Notes under the pieces: generated by a model
Database searches by the model: none
Seen by the model: only the letters and a program-made list of their open reading frames with translations
Told to the model about the DNA's origin: nothing
Source of the DNA: Acanthosepion pharaonis
Taxonomy: Eukaryota; Mollusca; Cephalopoda; Sepiida; Sepiidae
Direction: 5' to 3'
DNA: 64,000 bases
Assembly: GCA_903632075.3 (NCBI GenBank)
Contig: CAHIKZ030002090.1
Location: forward strand, 3,552,501 to 3,616,500
In this document: positions 44,760-56,088 of the stretch, in pieces
How positions within the stretch are numbered: position 1 is the stretch's first letter
Layout of the letters: the number at the start of each line of letters is the position of its first letter
Position numbers and translations under genes: made by a program

Positions 44760-45600
44760 TATTTGCTTCAGCCAATTTATGCGCGGTTACTTATTTAAAA
44801 AGCGTTTTTTTTTTTTTTTTTTTTTTACTTTAGATCAATCCATTCTTCATTGTCAGTGATTATCTATACCCCTCCAAAATGACCTTCATTTCCATGTTGA
44901 GCAAGAAGCGAAAGACGATTGTTTAAACGATAACCGATGTTATTTTCTATTATTTGATGTAGATACCATTTTCGATCTTGTCAATTCGATCTGACGTCGA
45001 CCAACAAAACACTAGATTTAGCTGATTGATGGCACATACAACAAAGAACCGACTGAACTTCCAAGATATTTTAAAGATATCTCTGAGACACTGTACAAAA
45101 ATGGTACTTGCAAATTTCGTATCAAGCTAATATAATCGAATTAGTCACCATCTGTTTTGACCCCAATAAGCCTAAACTTAGACGCACAACGAATCAAGTT
45201 TATTTCTAGCTCAATAACTTTAAATTAACCAGTTGAATCCCAAGAACGACTTTAAAAATCATTGTTTGCTTTGTGATTTTATTTTAAGTTTGTTTATTAT
45301 TATTAAACTATCCGTTCCGCCAAAATTGACGACAAGAAAGAATGTATTATAAGTAAAATGTATTATTTTGTAAGTAATTTTCATTTAATTCATGTACAAT
45401 TATGTAATTTAAAATAGTTCGTTGTTAACGCTAATAATTGAACAGTGTACAATTTATAAACAACTAAGGTAAGAAATCCATATTTACACCTAAAGTTATG
45501 TTTACTGCAAAAGTTCCCAAAAGTACAATATATTTTGTATAAATTTTGAAAGGTTTGATTAATTCTTGACGCTCCGTAGATTCAATCTGTAATTTCAGAG
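44760..45600. other. No recognisable feature
   Basis: A+T-rich with a poly-T run at 44805-44826. No coding trace I trust. Confidence 0.5.
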
Positions 45601-45887
45601 TCTGTTTATTTCTCGTCCTACTAAGAGTAACATATCATGAGATATATTTTAAAATTAATTTTTCGTTCCCAGCTCTTTTTTTTTTAATTATAATTTTTAA
45701 AGTTTAAAATGAATTTCTAAAAATGAAGAAAGCGTTCTTGAAGATATACGTGGCGTATTATATCTACGAACCCTCTTCGATTGCGATATCAGTACACGTC
45801 AACGGGACCAAATTAGCACGGCACCAGGTGGCTCATCGTTATTCTTCACACTGCCCATCAATTGTTACACACATACGCAAAACGTAA

Positions 45888-45977
<90 letters not shown>

Positions 45978-46417
45978 GTCTGTTTATTTCTCGTCCTACT
46001 AAGAGCGACGTATCATCAGATATCTTTATTTGAATTTTTTTCTCAAGCTATGCTCCGAATCGTAATATAAAAACTACATTAAAACTATTTTTTTAATTGT
46101 ATAAACTGAATAAAATCAAACTATTTCAATGACGAATGAATTATTACAAGAATTTTCCTCCTCTTTTTAATTATAATTTTTAAAGTTTAAAATGAATTTC
46201 TAAAAATGAAGAAAGCGTTCTTGAAGATATACGTGGCGTATTATATCTACGAACCCTCTTCGATTGCGATATCAGTACACATCAACGGAACCAAATTAGC
46301 ACGGCACCAGGTGGCTCATCGTTATTTTTTACACTGCCCGTCAATTGTTACACACAGGGTGGGCCATTGTTATTTTGCACACTACCACTTAATTGTTACA
46401 CGCACAAAAAAGCGTAA

Positions 46418-46496
<79 letters not shown>
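45601..46496. repeat. Imperfect 0.4-kb tandem duplication, each copy ending in (TA)n
   Basis: TCTGTTTATTTCTCGTCCTA begins both copies (45601 and 45979). AAAATGAAGAAAGCGTTCTTG to ATTAGCACGGCACCAGGTGG is about 97% identical in both (45720-45850 and 46200-46330). The first copy lacks about 110 bp present in the second. (TA)n arrays lie at 45885-45974 and 46421-46494. The open frame at 46206-46616 runs through the repeat and TA array and I do not consider it a gene. Confidence 0.85.
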
Positions 46497-46497
<1 letters not shown>

Positions 46498-46519
46498 CAC
46501 CCAATACAAAGCCAGATAG

Positions 46520-47110
46520 AGTGTTAATAAATAAGTTTTGGCATGGACATGCGAAGAGGAATGGAGAAAAAGTGCAGATTTTGATGATATGTACGATAGA
46601 TAACGGTGGATCTTAGATTTGAAGATGTTAAATTTGTCGCGTTCAGGGAATCATATTCTTGGGAGTCTGTTCTATAAAGTGGCGTCTCTTGGGAAGAAGT
46701 TATCCGAATGGAACTTTCTTCTGAACATTGGAATACGAAAGGAATGAACATGGCTCAACACTGTGTATATGGCATGGTGGACTTTAGCTGTCAAAATAGT
46801 CACTGGTGGCAGTAGAGAATTTTTCATGGAAACAGCAACAGCGTAGCGATAGGCCGGCGACGTTTCGTCTTTGAAAGAGGCGTTTTATGGTGGAAAATAA
46901 TTCATCAGCCACAAGGCTTCGTAGATGCATTTAACTTTGACATGGTTGGAAAGTGTGGACTAGGCAGCTTCAGCCCATATATGGCAGCATTACTTCATTT
47001 TTGGTCTGATCTGTCTTTTGAAAATTTAGATCATGGCAGGTGGAGCGGTATAAGAAGACAGCCATTTTTGCATCGTCTTTAGCGGTTTGTCGTGTATGTT
47101 TCACTTAAGA
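46520..47110 (-). pseudogene. LINE-B copy 3
   Basis: Minus strand gives FRIPMFRRKFHSDNFFPRDA-like sequence in joined frames (about 46740-46680), LMNYFPP and SKTKR (46890), and AAIYGLKLPSPHFPTMSK (46990-46930), corresponding to the CCHIWAGAA and thumb blocks of LINE-B. Multiple frameshifts. Confidence 0.65.
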
Positions 47111-48294
47111 TCTGGTGTGATCTGAGTCCCAAAAGACACACAAAGCAAAAAACTTCATTGGCGGAGCAATCATTGATCGTTTAGAGAACAAAATCAATTA
47201 ATCCGCATATGGGTTAGTAAACTAGTCTTTAAAAAAAAAGAATACTGTAGTGTTAAATATTTGTGCTCCATATTTGTGGCCATGTGCCAAAAAAAAAAAA
47301 TTAACGCCTAAAAGATACCTAATGAAGTGCAATAGCTAGCACGTTCGTATTGTAAGATGAACATATTTCTAGTGTAGTTATTTGGATTTTCACTGGACGT
47401 TCCATTAACCTTGTACAAGACCAAGCTATTCTCCGTAAATAATAGGTACCTCAACTAATTTGCTGAAAAAAAAAAAAAAACTCCAAACTTAATAAAAACA
47501 AAGGTTTATCGTCTAAATGTTTATTTTATTATTAAGAGGAACAACCAAAGTATTTTTATTATTTTATCAAATTTTTGAATCCTTTCTAGCACGTCCAAAA
47601 TTTTCGTTAAAAATCGTGTTTTTTTTTTTCGTCAGCGGTTAGCATAATTTTTACTGTTGGTGTTTTAGTGTCTTTTTTCCCGTAAAAATCTCATTGAATT
47701 GGAAATCCTTGTTAAAACCAAATAATTGTCAGATTTTAATGAAACTTTCAGGACTTATTAAAAAATGAATGTCATTATTTTTGAAATTTCATTTTTAGAA
47801 AATCTTGGTAAAAATATAATTTTTTTACATGTTATTTTATTTCATGAAATTACGGGAAATTAAATTTTAACTGTAATTGTAAAATTTGTTTTATTAGTTA
47901 AAAGCAGGACTTCTTTGAGAATGTAAATCAATAATTTTTTTTTTTCAACCTGCTACTCATTTCCCGAAATCAGCTTCCAATTGTAAAATAAAAAAATGCA
48001 ATGAAACTATGACATTATTTAATTACAAAAGTTTTTAATTACTTTTATAAATAAGATTTATTAAGGACACGTACTGTCTTAATAAAAACATTTTTGATGA
48101 ATAATAGAAGTATTGTCATCATATTTTTTTAAAATTTTAATTATAATGACTTATTTTAATTATAATCACTTATTATAATAATTTAAAAAAAAAATTTAAA
48201 AGTCTTAAAATTCTGCATTACTTTAATTGCGGTGATATTGTTATTAAGTGAAAACTATATTTATAATAATTGCTCGAAAAGTAACCACCGTACA
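47111..48294. other. A+T-rich, no recognisable feature
   Basis: Strongly A+T-rich with many poly-A and poly-T runs. No gene or known repeat. Confidence 0.55.
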
Positions 48295-48455
48295 GTGATC
48301 CGAATAGAGAAATAGTATAGATAATAGAGTAGAGAATAGCGGTCCATATAATAATAGAGGATAGAGTAGAAATGGTGATCCGTATGATATAGAGGATAGA
48401 CTAGAAATAGCGATCCGAATAGTTTAGAGGATAGACTAGAAATGGAGATCGTTTA
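48295..48455. repeat. ~34-48 bp tandem repeat
   Basis: Four units of GTGATCCGAATAG plus TATAGAGGATAGACTAGAAA. The first unit is expanded internally. Confidence 0.85.
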
Positions 48456-48499
48456 GACGCCACGCTACTTATACATTTCCTCTATTTTAAGACATTTTT

Positions 48500-48620
48500 A
48501 TGTTTATACATTCTTCTTATAGATACAAATATTTAAGTAAATGCTCTGTTTATAATAAACAGTATTAAACAACATTTACCGGCCTGAATGTCCGATAAAT
48601 TTTCAAAGAAAATATTCGTC
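48500..48620. repeat. Single-arm relative of the 23.2-kb foldback
   Basis: AAATATTTAAGTAAATGCTC, TATTAAACAACATTTACCGG and GAATGTCCGATAAATTTTC align with 23220-23320. The opposite arm is absent. Confidence 0.6.
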
Positions 48621-48849
48621 CTCAGCGGAAGATTACTTATGGCACCATAGTATGTCGTTAAGTGTCTAGAGAATTTTGTTTTATTTAATTTATGTATTTA
48701 TTTATCCTTTTATTTATTTATTTATTGTAAACGGCTGTTTCGTACTTAAACACGTCGCACTGAACTACAATTTCTTTTGACGACTTCATAATGGGTTTTT
48801 CTATCTTGTGATTGGGTTAAGCCTTTAAACCTTTTATTAGACTGTGAAA

Positions 48850-49175
48850 TTTAATTTTTTTAATGCTAATTATTTAATGCGAAATTTTGTTGATGTCGGC
48901 AGAAAACCGTTAACTTATGTCTATGCTTTAATAAATTTTCATTAATTAGAAACTTAATTATGTGTAGTTTTTCATGTAGGCATAAAGGGCATGGGTCATC
49001 CCAAGTTTTACAAGTTCTTGTTCTATCTATTATTTTCCATTTTACTTTTGGTGTTTTATTCATTTCTTTTAAATGCCAAAAATATTTGGATAGGGATGTC
49101 TGATTTCTATTTCTAATATTATTGAAGGAGCTTTTGTGTTGTTTCTATCTAATTCTAAATTCATTTTTCGTGGAA

Positions 49176-49220
<45 letters not shown>

Positions 49221-50150
49221 TTTCAGTGTTAGGACTCTGAATGGATGAGATAGTGCATTGGTATACCACAGATTTTATGCGGCATTTATTTTCCAACGGG
49301 CAGTTTTCAGGGTTTCTACAATCACATAATTTTTCATTATTTTTGTCTAATTTTAGTTTAGGATTTTTATTAATACTGTTTTGGCATGCATGTTTTTCCA
49401 GGATTTTATTATTATGTTTTTTTTATGATTCTTTCTAGATTTTCAGTGCAATTGTAACTTAATTTTAAAGTGTTTTTCTTAAAGATCTTGTATAAATCTG
49501 CTATTAGTAGGAAAGTGTTTCTTCAGTTAAAGCTAGGAACTTATGTCCTAGCTTAATACTAACCATTTGGTTGAACGGGGTGGGGGTATAACAAATGATT
49601 TTCCTTTTCCTGTTTTTCTTCTGGTTAGTACTATTGTTTCTATAACTTGTGTTAGCGTTTTTGTATCCGCTATTTTTAGGGATGTGTTATAAATATTACT
49701 GTGTTGTTGGAATATTTCATTATTAGCGGAGTTCATGCTGATTTGTTTCCCTATTGATGTGGGTATATGCTTAATTATAGATGGAGGGTGGTTTGACTTA
49801 GGGTCTACATACAAGGGATTAGTTGTAGGCTTTCTGTAAGGTAGGTAATGTTGTTCATTAAGTCTAGAGTTACGTCGAGGAAGTTTACCCTTTTTAATTT
49901 AGTATTGACTGTAGTTTTTAAATTTAGTTTTCTGAATTCACTATATATTATCTTTCTAATTTTATCTATTTTAAAATTTGTGGAGCTCCTCACTACCATG
50001 AGTCATCTCTGTAAAGCCCGATGTCCTTAATGTCTAATTCACGGTGCGCGGTTAGATTGTATAGTATAAATAGACCAACAAGGTCAGAAGACTGTGCAGC
50101 GTCTAAAGATTCCATGGTGATGACAAAACACTAATATTCCATGATTATAA
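48850..50150 (-). pseudogene. PLE (YRDD family) RT plus GIY-YIG relic
   Basis: Second member of the family at 27-32 kb. Minus-strand blocks: LYRDDS (about 50015), NFKIDKIRKIIYSEFRKLNL (49990), KRVNFLDVTLDLMNN (49880), LYVDPKSNHPPSIIKHIPTS (49810), SFVIPPPRSTKWLVLS (49590), KCRIKSVVYQCTISSIQSPN (49290), then the endonuclease and terminal Zn-ligand-like stretch with DDPCPLCLHEKLHIIKF (48990). At 49179-49218 a (TA)n array sits inside the endonuclease coding sequence. Truncated upstream of YRDD at 50150, where another PLE starts on the opposite strand. Confidence 0.85.
49179..49218. repeat. (TA)n microsatellite within GIY-YIG coding sequence
   Basis: Read on the coding strand it gives an in-frame YIYIYI run placed where the YIG strand of the domain is expected (followed by LVPRKMNLEL). 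Frame is kept across it. Confidence 0.85.
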
Positions 50151-50244
50151 TTTATTACATTGGAATCGTATCCAAATCCAATATTTCTGGGATGAGGAGA
50201 TGAGGTATTATGTACACTACTATTTATACATTATTCGGAACACA

Positions 50245-51180
50245 AACAACACACTTCGGAATGGGATCGCACATATATCGACAGGATGAGGGCTTAGCAA
50301 TTGGTTCGCCATTATCACCAGCAATGGCAAATATATACATGGGGTACTTTGAGGAAATGGCATTAGAATCTATATCTCTAAAGCCAACTCTATGGTTAAG
50401 GTACGTAGATGACACCTTCACACTCTGACTACATCAGGAAGATGTTCAGGTTCTACTGGATCATGTGAACTCAATAAGACCTTCGATACAGTTCACAATG
50501 GAGAAAGAGAGTAACAACACACTCCCATTCTTGGATGTTCTAATGTCTCGAATAGAGAACAGAGCATGGGTTCAAGACATCCGTATACCGTAAACCGACA
50601 TTCACTGGAGAGTACCTCAATTTCAACTCCCTACAACATAAAGAAAAGGATCGTCCGCTGCTTACAGCAGCGAGAAAAAATCATGAACCAGAGACATTAG
50701 ATAAAGAATTTGTCAGTATAAGTAGTACCTTACAACGTAACAACTACCCTGGGTACATGGCAGCAGCCCCCAAAAACTGGGATAGACGGGTACAAGAGGT
50801 GGACAACAAAACTCAGAAAACAGTCTGCCTGCTTTATGTGAAGGGGTTAACAGGGAAAATACAAAGGATCTGCGCTCCATATAACATCAGGACAACCTTC
50901 AAAAGCTGGACGACACTTGGCAGATATCTCCCCCGAGTAAGACCCCCCCATAGAGGAGAACATGACTAAAGACTGTGTGTATGCTATCCCCTGCAGCTGC
51001 GGAAAGAAATATAAAGGGGAGACAGGCCTCTCCCTTAAGGTAAGGGTTCAAGATCATCAGAAAGCTGTAACACGAGGGAAAGTGGAAAAATCAGGCGTGG
51101 CTGACCACATATGGAGAGAAAATGAAGATCACCGCCCTCTGTGGGATCAGATTGAAATCATAGACAAAGAACATCATTAG
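50245..51180 (+). pseudogene. PLE RT and GIY-YIG endonuclease ORF relic
   Basis: GMGSHIYRQDEGLAIGSPLS followed by PAMANIYMGYFEE is the canonical Penelope motif B region. LWLRYVDDTFTL (50390-50425) holds the intact YVDD catalytic pair. After one stop come FTMEKESNNTLPFLDVL (50500-50540) and WVQDIRIP. The endonuclease lies at 50965-51180: DCVYAIPCSCGKKYKGETG (GIY and YKG signatures), LKVRVQDHQKAVTRGKVEKS, GVADHIWRENEDH. Only a handful of stops and frameshifts, making this the youngest-looking PLE coding sequence here. The RT fingers and motif A are missing. Confidence 0.88.
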
Positions 51181-51441
51181 AAAATTCGTAAACCTAAGGA
51201 ATCAGCACATATGCTAGGCTAGAAAAATCTCCAGAGCCGACCAAGCATAGGAATGAATACAATCTGGGAACCAGTAATAAGGAGTGCCAGAGAAAAGCGA
51301 TAATAACAACAAAAACTGCAATATGAGCTATGGTAAAAACATGCATGATAACAGCAAAAATTGCAATATGAGCACTGATAAAAATGGTTGCTGAAGACAT
51401 TCGGTTTATAATACCCAGAAATTCATACCCAGATGTCCTCA

Positions 51442-51515
51442 AGGACACATGGCATAGTGGATAAAGGCGTTAGTTAGATCCAGTGACAGGACCCAAAGAG
51501 TGTGAGTTCAATATC
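51442..51515 (+). other. tRNA-like module in the PLE 3' region
   Basis: GACACATGGCATAGTGGATA carries an exact A-box consensus (TRGYNNANNGG), and GTGAGTTCAATATC is a B-box-like element 50 bp later. The head resembles tRNA-Arg. The acceptor stem is not evident, so it is not a tRNA gene. Parallel copies at 58926-58999 and 61715-61785. Confidence 0.65.
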
Positions 51516-51730
51516 TGTGTAAGTGGGTGGAGAACTTGGAGAGGGAAATTAACAGGAGATAACTGATAACTAACTTCCATTAGACATGGCACGTGGAACT
51601 AGAACAGTCTACCACAATGAGTGCCATAAAGGGTCCATTTCGACAGTCCAACCACCTGAAGAAGGCCGAAGCGCTGTGATAAATATCACAACAAAGATGA
51701 GGACAATAGCCCGAATAATGTAAATAGTGC

Positions 51731-52384
51731 TATTCTTTTAGTGTTTTGTTTTTTCTAGACTTTCTGTCGATCCAGGCAACAGAGACTAATCTACCTTGAT
51801 ATTTAATATTAATCTTGCTATTAATAAATATTTTAATGCACGAATAAAAAAAGGTAGCTTCATATCTTTTGCGAAAGGCGCTCGTATGAATGGGGAACCT
51901 AGCAGGCTAGTTGGAGATTTGAACTCAGCTGGTCAGTTTATCCTCCCATGCCGACAACAGTTACACTTGCCGTACATACAAGCAGAGTTAATAGTGATGA
52001 CAGAAAATGGCTGACTTTTTATCGACGTTAAACATTCATTGATCGTTTCGATATTAATAAAAATAACACAACGTTTGAAGATTTTTCTTGGAGAAAGTCA
52101 CTGCGTGTTTATATTTACTTTTTTAAGAACACACGCTATATCAGCTCCTTCTCAGGGATCCACAGATACGTTCTTATATTCTCGTACACATTCCCATAGT
52201 GGGATAGGAACAAGCTACCTCAGCTAGGATTACAACTCCATACGCCGATTATAATTTCCCTTAGAAACCGTTATTTTTCCCTCTCCCGAAAATTTTTACA
52301 CGCACGGATAACTTAAAAAGGACTGAAAAATTCAATGAAGAATGACAAAAAGGCGTGAAACAAAGACATAATTCCGCATATTAA
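51731..52384. other. No recognisable feature
   Basis: Anonymous sequence. Nothing coding recognised. Confidence 0.5.
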
Positions 52385-52690
52385 CTGCCTTACGGCTATA
52401 TCACTTTGAGAAATCGGGTCCCGTACGATCACCGAAGTTACATGTCGAGCCTGGTCAATACTTAGATGGAGGATGCTTGGGAATACCAGGAGCTTTAAGC
52501 TTGGATGTGCGGGTGGTATAATAAATAATGCCTCGGAACTGGAAAATCTGGGTGCTGAGTTCGAAATCTAGTCAGGTCCGTTATATTCACAGACTCGTTA
52601 ATACGTTTGGAAAGGTTTGAATCCACATCTTCTCCCCCTCCAGGTTTGGGTCAATTAGTATGATTTGTACCAGTAAATCATTATTATCTC
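52385..52690 (+). mobile_element. Composite SINE: full 5S rRNA head plus tRNA-like unit
   Basis: GCCTTACGGCTATATCACTT begins a full-length 5S-like sequence, with CGTACGATCACCGAAGTTAC, GAGCCTGGTCAATACTTAGA, TGCTTGGGAATACCAGGAGC to about 52500. It continues as GTGCGGGTGGTATAATAAAT ... GTGCTGAGTTCGAAATCTAG (A- and B-box-like) and a tail GAAAGGTTTGAATCCAC. The best copy of the family in the window and the only one with a complete 5S head joined to the tRNA-like part. Confidence 0.85.
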
Positions 52691-52954
52691 CTAAAATATT
52701 CTTAAAATCTAAAATATTTTTCAGGCTTTAAATAACCCCGCAAAAGGTTGATAAAGCGTAAAAAAAAACAATCAATGAATCAATGCAGTATTCACCACAC
52801 AGTGTGTTGTTCAAAACACTTCTCAAAGTCTTTTTGTTAACCTTTCTAAAAATATGCTCAAATTTGGCCAATAAAATACGGATGTTAGGAAGTGGGTCGA
52901 ACCGAGTACTTTTCGGCATACCCTCGTGTTTACCGATGTATGTTTACATGCCCA

Positions 52955-52955
<1 letters not shown>
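52691..52955. other. No recognisable feature
   Basis: Anonymous. Short overlapping frames on both strands, none familiar. Confidence 0.4.

Positions 52956-53002
<47 letters not shown>
52956..53002. repeat. (TATC)n microsatellite
   Basis: About 11 units. Confidence 0.97.
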
Positions 53003-53004
<2 letters not shown>

Positions 53005-53095
53005 AGATTCATGTCTGTGGAGGAGGGAAATAAAATAACATTTTTAAAATTCTAAACCCCAATAAATATTTACAAACATAACACAAAACTATTTA

Positions 53096-53320
53096 CCAGA
53101 GATCATCCGAGCAATTACTATGAAAGTATTTATAAAAATAGGCACAGAGAGGCAACCTTACGGCGGAGAGTAAGTGACTGAAGTCGAGCTGCCAGATCAG
53201 GACCAATAATATTGCTGATTTTACTTTTGCTGTTATCAAAGACCTCTCGGTAAATAGCAGCGGCACCGGATCATATATTGCAGCAATATTCTAAGCATGG
53301 ACGATAGATATGCAAGATAG
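53096..53320 (-). pseudogene. LINE-A fragment
   Basis: Minus-strand traces of YCCNIXSGAAAIYREV, ISNIIGPDLAARLQSLTL and LCLFLKILS-like, closest to the copy at 7735-8905. 3' truncated. Confidence 0.7.
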
Positions 53321-53394
53321 TCAGGAACTTAAATTACTGAGCCGATGCAATGAATATTGGTGCCACATCGGGTCTTGTGCCTCTGCTATGTATT

Positions 53395-54290
53395 TCGAGA
53401 ATCATTTACCCAAAGCAAGGCAATAAAGCCGCTAAGACACAAGAGGTTACTGACTTTGAAAGAAAATATGAAAAAGAAAAACATTATTAAAGAGTGAGAG
53501 CCATAAAAGAACAGAATTTAAGATGACAGAAGTTAAAATTAGACATTTTGAAAAATTAATGTTGACTGGAAAACCAGAAACAGGAAGTGGTTTTCACAAG
53601 AGAGAAGTACAAGAAAAGAAATTGTTAGCATATAATTTACATTTACATCTAACCAATTCAACTGTATTAGATTTTAATTACCATAGTACCCTTCAAAACT
53701 GATAGGGTTATTTACATATGAATCTATGGTTTTTTGTTACTCTTAGTTATAACTACAAATTATATTACGATGCAGATTATATCTATAGCACTAATCCCCC
53801 AAATCCTCACAAGAAAAGGTGTGTAAGATTGTTTCGTTTGATATTTTATACACTTTGACGTCACATTGGTCATTTGCGTACATATAGTTTGGGATTTAAC
53901 AAAACAACGTTCTTTAAATGCAATGCTCTATAGAAATTACTTCTTCTTTATAAAATTAGAGTTTTATGGAATTATCTTATTTAAAGAATACACTCTGTCC
54001 CAATTATTTCTTTAAATTGAGGTTTAACAGCAAAAGGATGAAACCTAGCTGCCAATCGAGTTATACGCTTAAATTTATAAAGCCCAGGTACCAAAGACGA
54101 AAGCTCATTAGAACAATTACCATGAAAATATTTATAGAAAAGGCACAGAGAAGCTACATTATGGCGGCGATGGGAAAGTTATTGAAGTTCTGATAACATT
54201 GCAGATTCTTTGGATTTTATCAAGGATCTATAAATACATAGTAGAAACCCCAGGCCAGATGTGACTAGTATCTATTAGTGAACTTTAAAA
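53395..54290 (-). pseudogene. LINE-A 3' region split by a ~340-bp insertion
   Basis: The 3' part (53395-53677) reads KCKLYANNFFSCTS and KPLPVSGFPVNINFSKC plus the family tail. The preceding coding part (54022-54290) reads IKDPLIKSKESAMLSELQ-type sequence, LYKFKRITRLAARFHPF at its 3' side. Joining them would restore the LINE order, so 53678-54021 is foreign. The insert shows no ORF and no clear terminal repeats. Confidence 0.7.
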
Positions 54291-54294
54291 AAAA

Positions 54295-54857
54295 ATCAAA
54301 GCAAATACTAATATAAGACAAGTTGGCATTTTGAACTTACGAGCGCGCACAAAAATTTAGATGCTCAAATATTATAATGACAATACTTCACGTAAAAATA
54401 GGACAACAATATAATTTTTAGAATAAAGAATTCAGTCAAGAAACCAACCTACAGAGAAAAAGAAGCCAATAACGAGAAAAATGAATCGCCAAGAAAACGC
54501 GAGATTTCAGCTTACTGCAAAAATTAAAAAGAAAGAATGAAAAAAATGTGAGAGTGATAGGTATGGCTTTACAAAGACTCGTCATCGCCTTTATCTCTTT
54601 CACCTTTCTTTTTCTCTCTATCGTCCATTTTTAGTTTCGATCTCTCTTTTAATCGTTTAAATCAATGCCGAGTGGAGAAAGAGTGAAAATGTAAGCGAAA
54701 GGAAAAATTGTCCTTGAAAAGTTTGCTTTTACTTAGCAAATATTCTTAATGACGTACATCGAGGCGGAGAGAAAAAAGAGAGAAGTTACGTACACACATA
54801 CACATGCGAAGAGAGAGAGAGAGGGGGGAGAGAGGAGAGAGAAAGGGGGAGAGAAAG
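54295..54857. other. No gene; purine-rich toward the end
   Basis: Anonymous sequence. GAGAGAGAGG-rich from 54808 to 54857. Confidence 0.6.
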
Positions 54858-54926
54858 AGTGAAGAAGAAGAAGAAGAAGAAGAAGAAGAAGAAGAAGAAG
54901 AAGAAGAAGAAGAAGAAGAAGAAGAA
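54858..54926. repeat. (GAA)n microsatellite
   Basis: About 22 GAA units within a larger purine tract (54770-54930). Confidence 0.97.
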
Positions 54927-55471
54927 AGCGACCAAGACAAATAGAAAGCAAGCAATTGTGTTGGTGAAGCAGTCGGGCTGAATTAAACATGTCCTTGAAA
55001 AATTACGTATCTCTTGGAGCAAATAGTTATTGATAGCGAATAAATAAATACCACACATACACACACAAACAGGTACGGGCGCACACGTAAGCGAGCGCGC
55101 AGACACACGCACACACGCACATGCACACACACTTTCTCTCCGTTTTTCTATCTACATAATTCAATATAATTAATACATTTCTTTTTTTCACTTATCAAAT
55201 TCACACATATTTACACTATTGACGAGACATAAATATTCATGTGTCAAATGTATATATACGTTTCTATATCTATATGTGTGTTTGCGTGTACGTATGTGTA
55301 CGTATGTGTGTTTGCGTGTACGTATGTGTGTCCGTATGTGTTTGCGTGTGTGTATGTACAATACATATCCATAATTATGGAGCCGACAATAAGGATCTCG
55401 TTCATTACGAAGCAGCAGCGAAACCAATTTGCTAATCATTATCTCTCTTTCTCTCTCTTACTCTTACTCTT

Positions 55472-55473
<2 letters not shown>
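54927..55473. other. No gene; GTGTACGTATGTGTGTTTGC-type simple sequence
   Basis: CACA-rich at 55050-55130 and a cryptically repetitive CGTATGTGTGTTTGCGTGTA block at 55275-55350. Frames on both strands are repeat translations. Confidence 0.6.

Positions 55474-55560
<87 letters not shown>
55474..55560. repeat. (CA)n(TA)n compound microsatellite
   Basis: CA then TA, with a second similar array at 55733-55783. Confidence 0.97.
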
Positions 55561-55563
<3 letters not shown>

Positions 55564-55731
55564 TGTTTCATGATTGAACGCAGTCTTCAGGCCATCTTGC
55601 TCTCAAGAACAGACTGTCACCTCTCGGTGTTGATGTCAGTGTCCACTTTCATATTTACATACGATCTATCCCTGATAGCGAGCACTTTTACCCATAAATA
55701 TATCATACTTAAACTATATTTCATACTATAT

Positions 55732-55787
<56 letters not shown>

Positions 55788-55792
55788 TCGAA

Positions 55793-55845
55793 AATTATAA
55801 CATAAGTATCTTATAAAAACACTACAAAAATAGCTATTTCCATTG
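55793..55845 (-). repeat. PLE end fragment, antisense half of the hammerhead unit
   Basis: Minus strand contains AATAGCTATTTTTGTAGTGT and the hairpin TTATAAGATACTTATGTTATAA-type sequence, that is, only the 3' half of the hammerhead motif. It faces the complete copy at 55937. Confidence 0.65.
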
Positions 55846-55936
55846 GTCATTGCAGCTTATGTAATAGCGTTTCCCCTATCGAGAAGTGTTTGGTCGATTT
55901 GAACCTTTTAAAACTCTTTATTCTACATTCAATACC

Positions 55937-55991
55937 ATCATTTGTTAAGACACAAGAAGTGTCGAAACAAAATGGCTATTTTTGTTGTGAT
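55937..55991 (+). ncRNA. Hammerhead-ribozyme-like motif, copy C
   Basis: Stem I ATCAT/GTGAT (one G-U pair). Core TTGTTAA. Stem II GACAC/GTGTC with an AAGAA loop and a G-C closing pair, then GAA. Stem III ACAAAA/TTTTGT. T at position 17. U3 and A8 as in copies A and B; in addition core position 6 is T. Followed at 56049-56078 by the start of the PLE ORF in the same sense (TTGGTTATTTGAATTTATTC). Confidence 0.55.
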
Positions 55992-56086
55992 TTTATAACA
56001 TATCATGTTATAATTTTATATTGCTCTACTCTTTTCAAGAATAGTATTTTTTGGTTATTTGAATTTATTCCGTATAAACCAATCTA

Positions 56087-56088
<2 letters not shown>

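Larger units (their letters stand above)
50165..51730 (+). mobile_element. 5'-truncated Penelope-like element (YVDD family)
   Basis: Contents in order: an inverted snippet of the element's own 3' end (50190-50240, GAGGTATTATGTACACTACT), RT from motif B onward, GIY-YIG endonuclease, a tRNA-like module (51442-51515), and a 3' end with CCACCTGAAGAAGGCC and AAAGATGAGGACAATAGCCC, ending near AATGTAAATAGTG at 51727. The layout of the last 550 bp is repeated at 61270-61990. Confidence 0.8.

Noticed and set aside
46206..46616. 136-codon frame starting MKKAFLKIYVAYYIYEPSS
   Set aside because: The first ~45 codons are duplicated at 45724 as a DNA repeat, and the frame then runs through a (TA)n array.
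54733..55130. Leucine- or serine-rich minus-strand frames
   Set aside because: Produced by the (GAA)n array and flanking purine tract.
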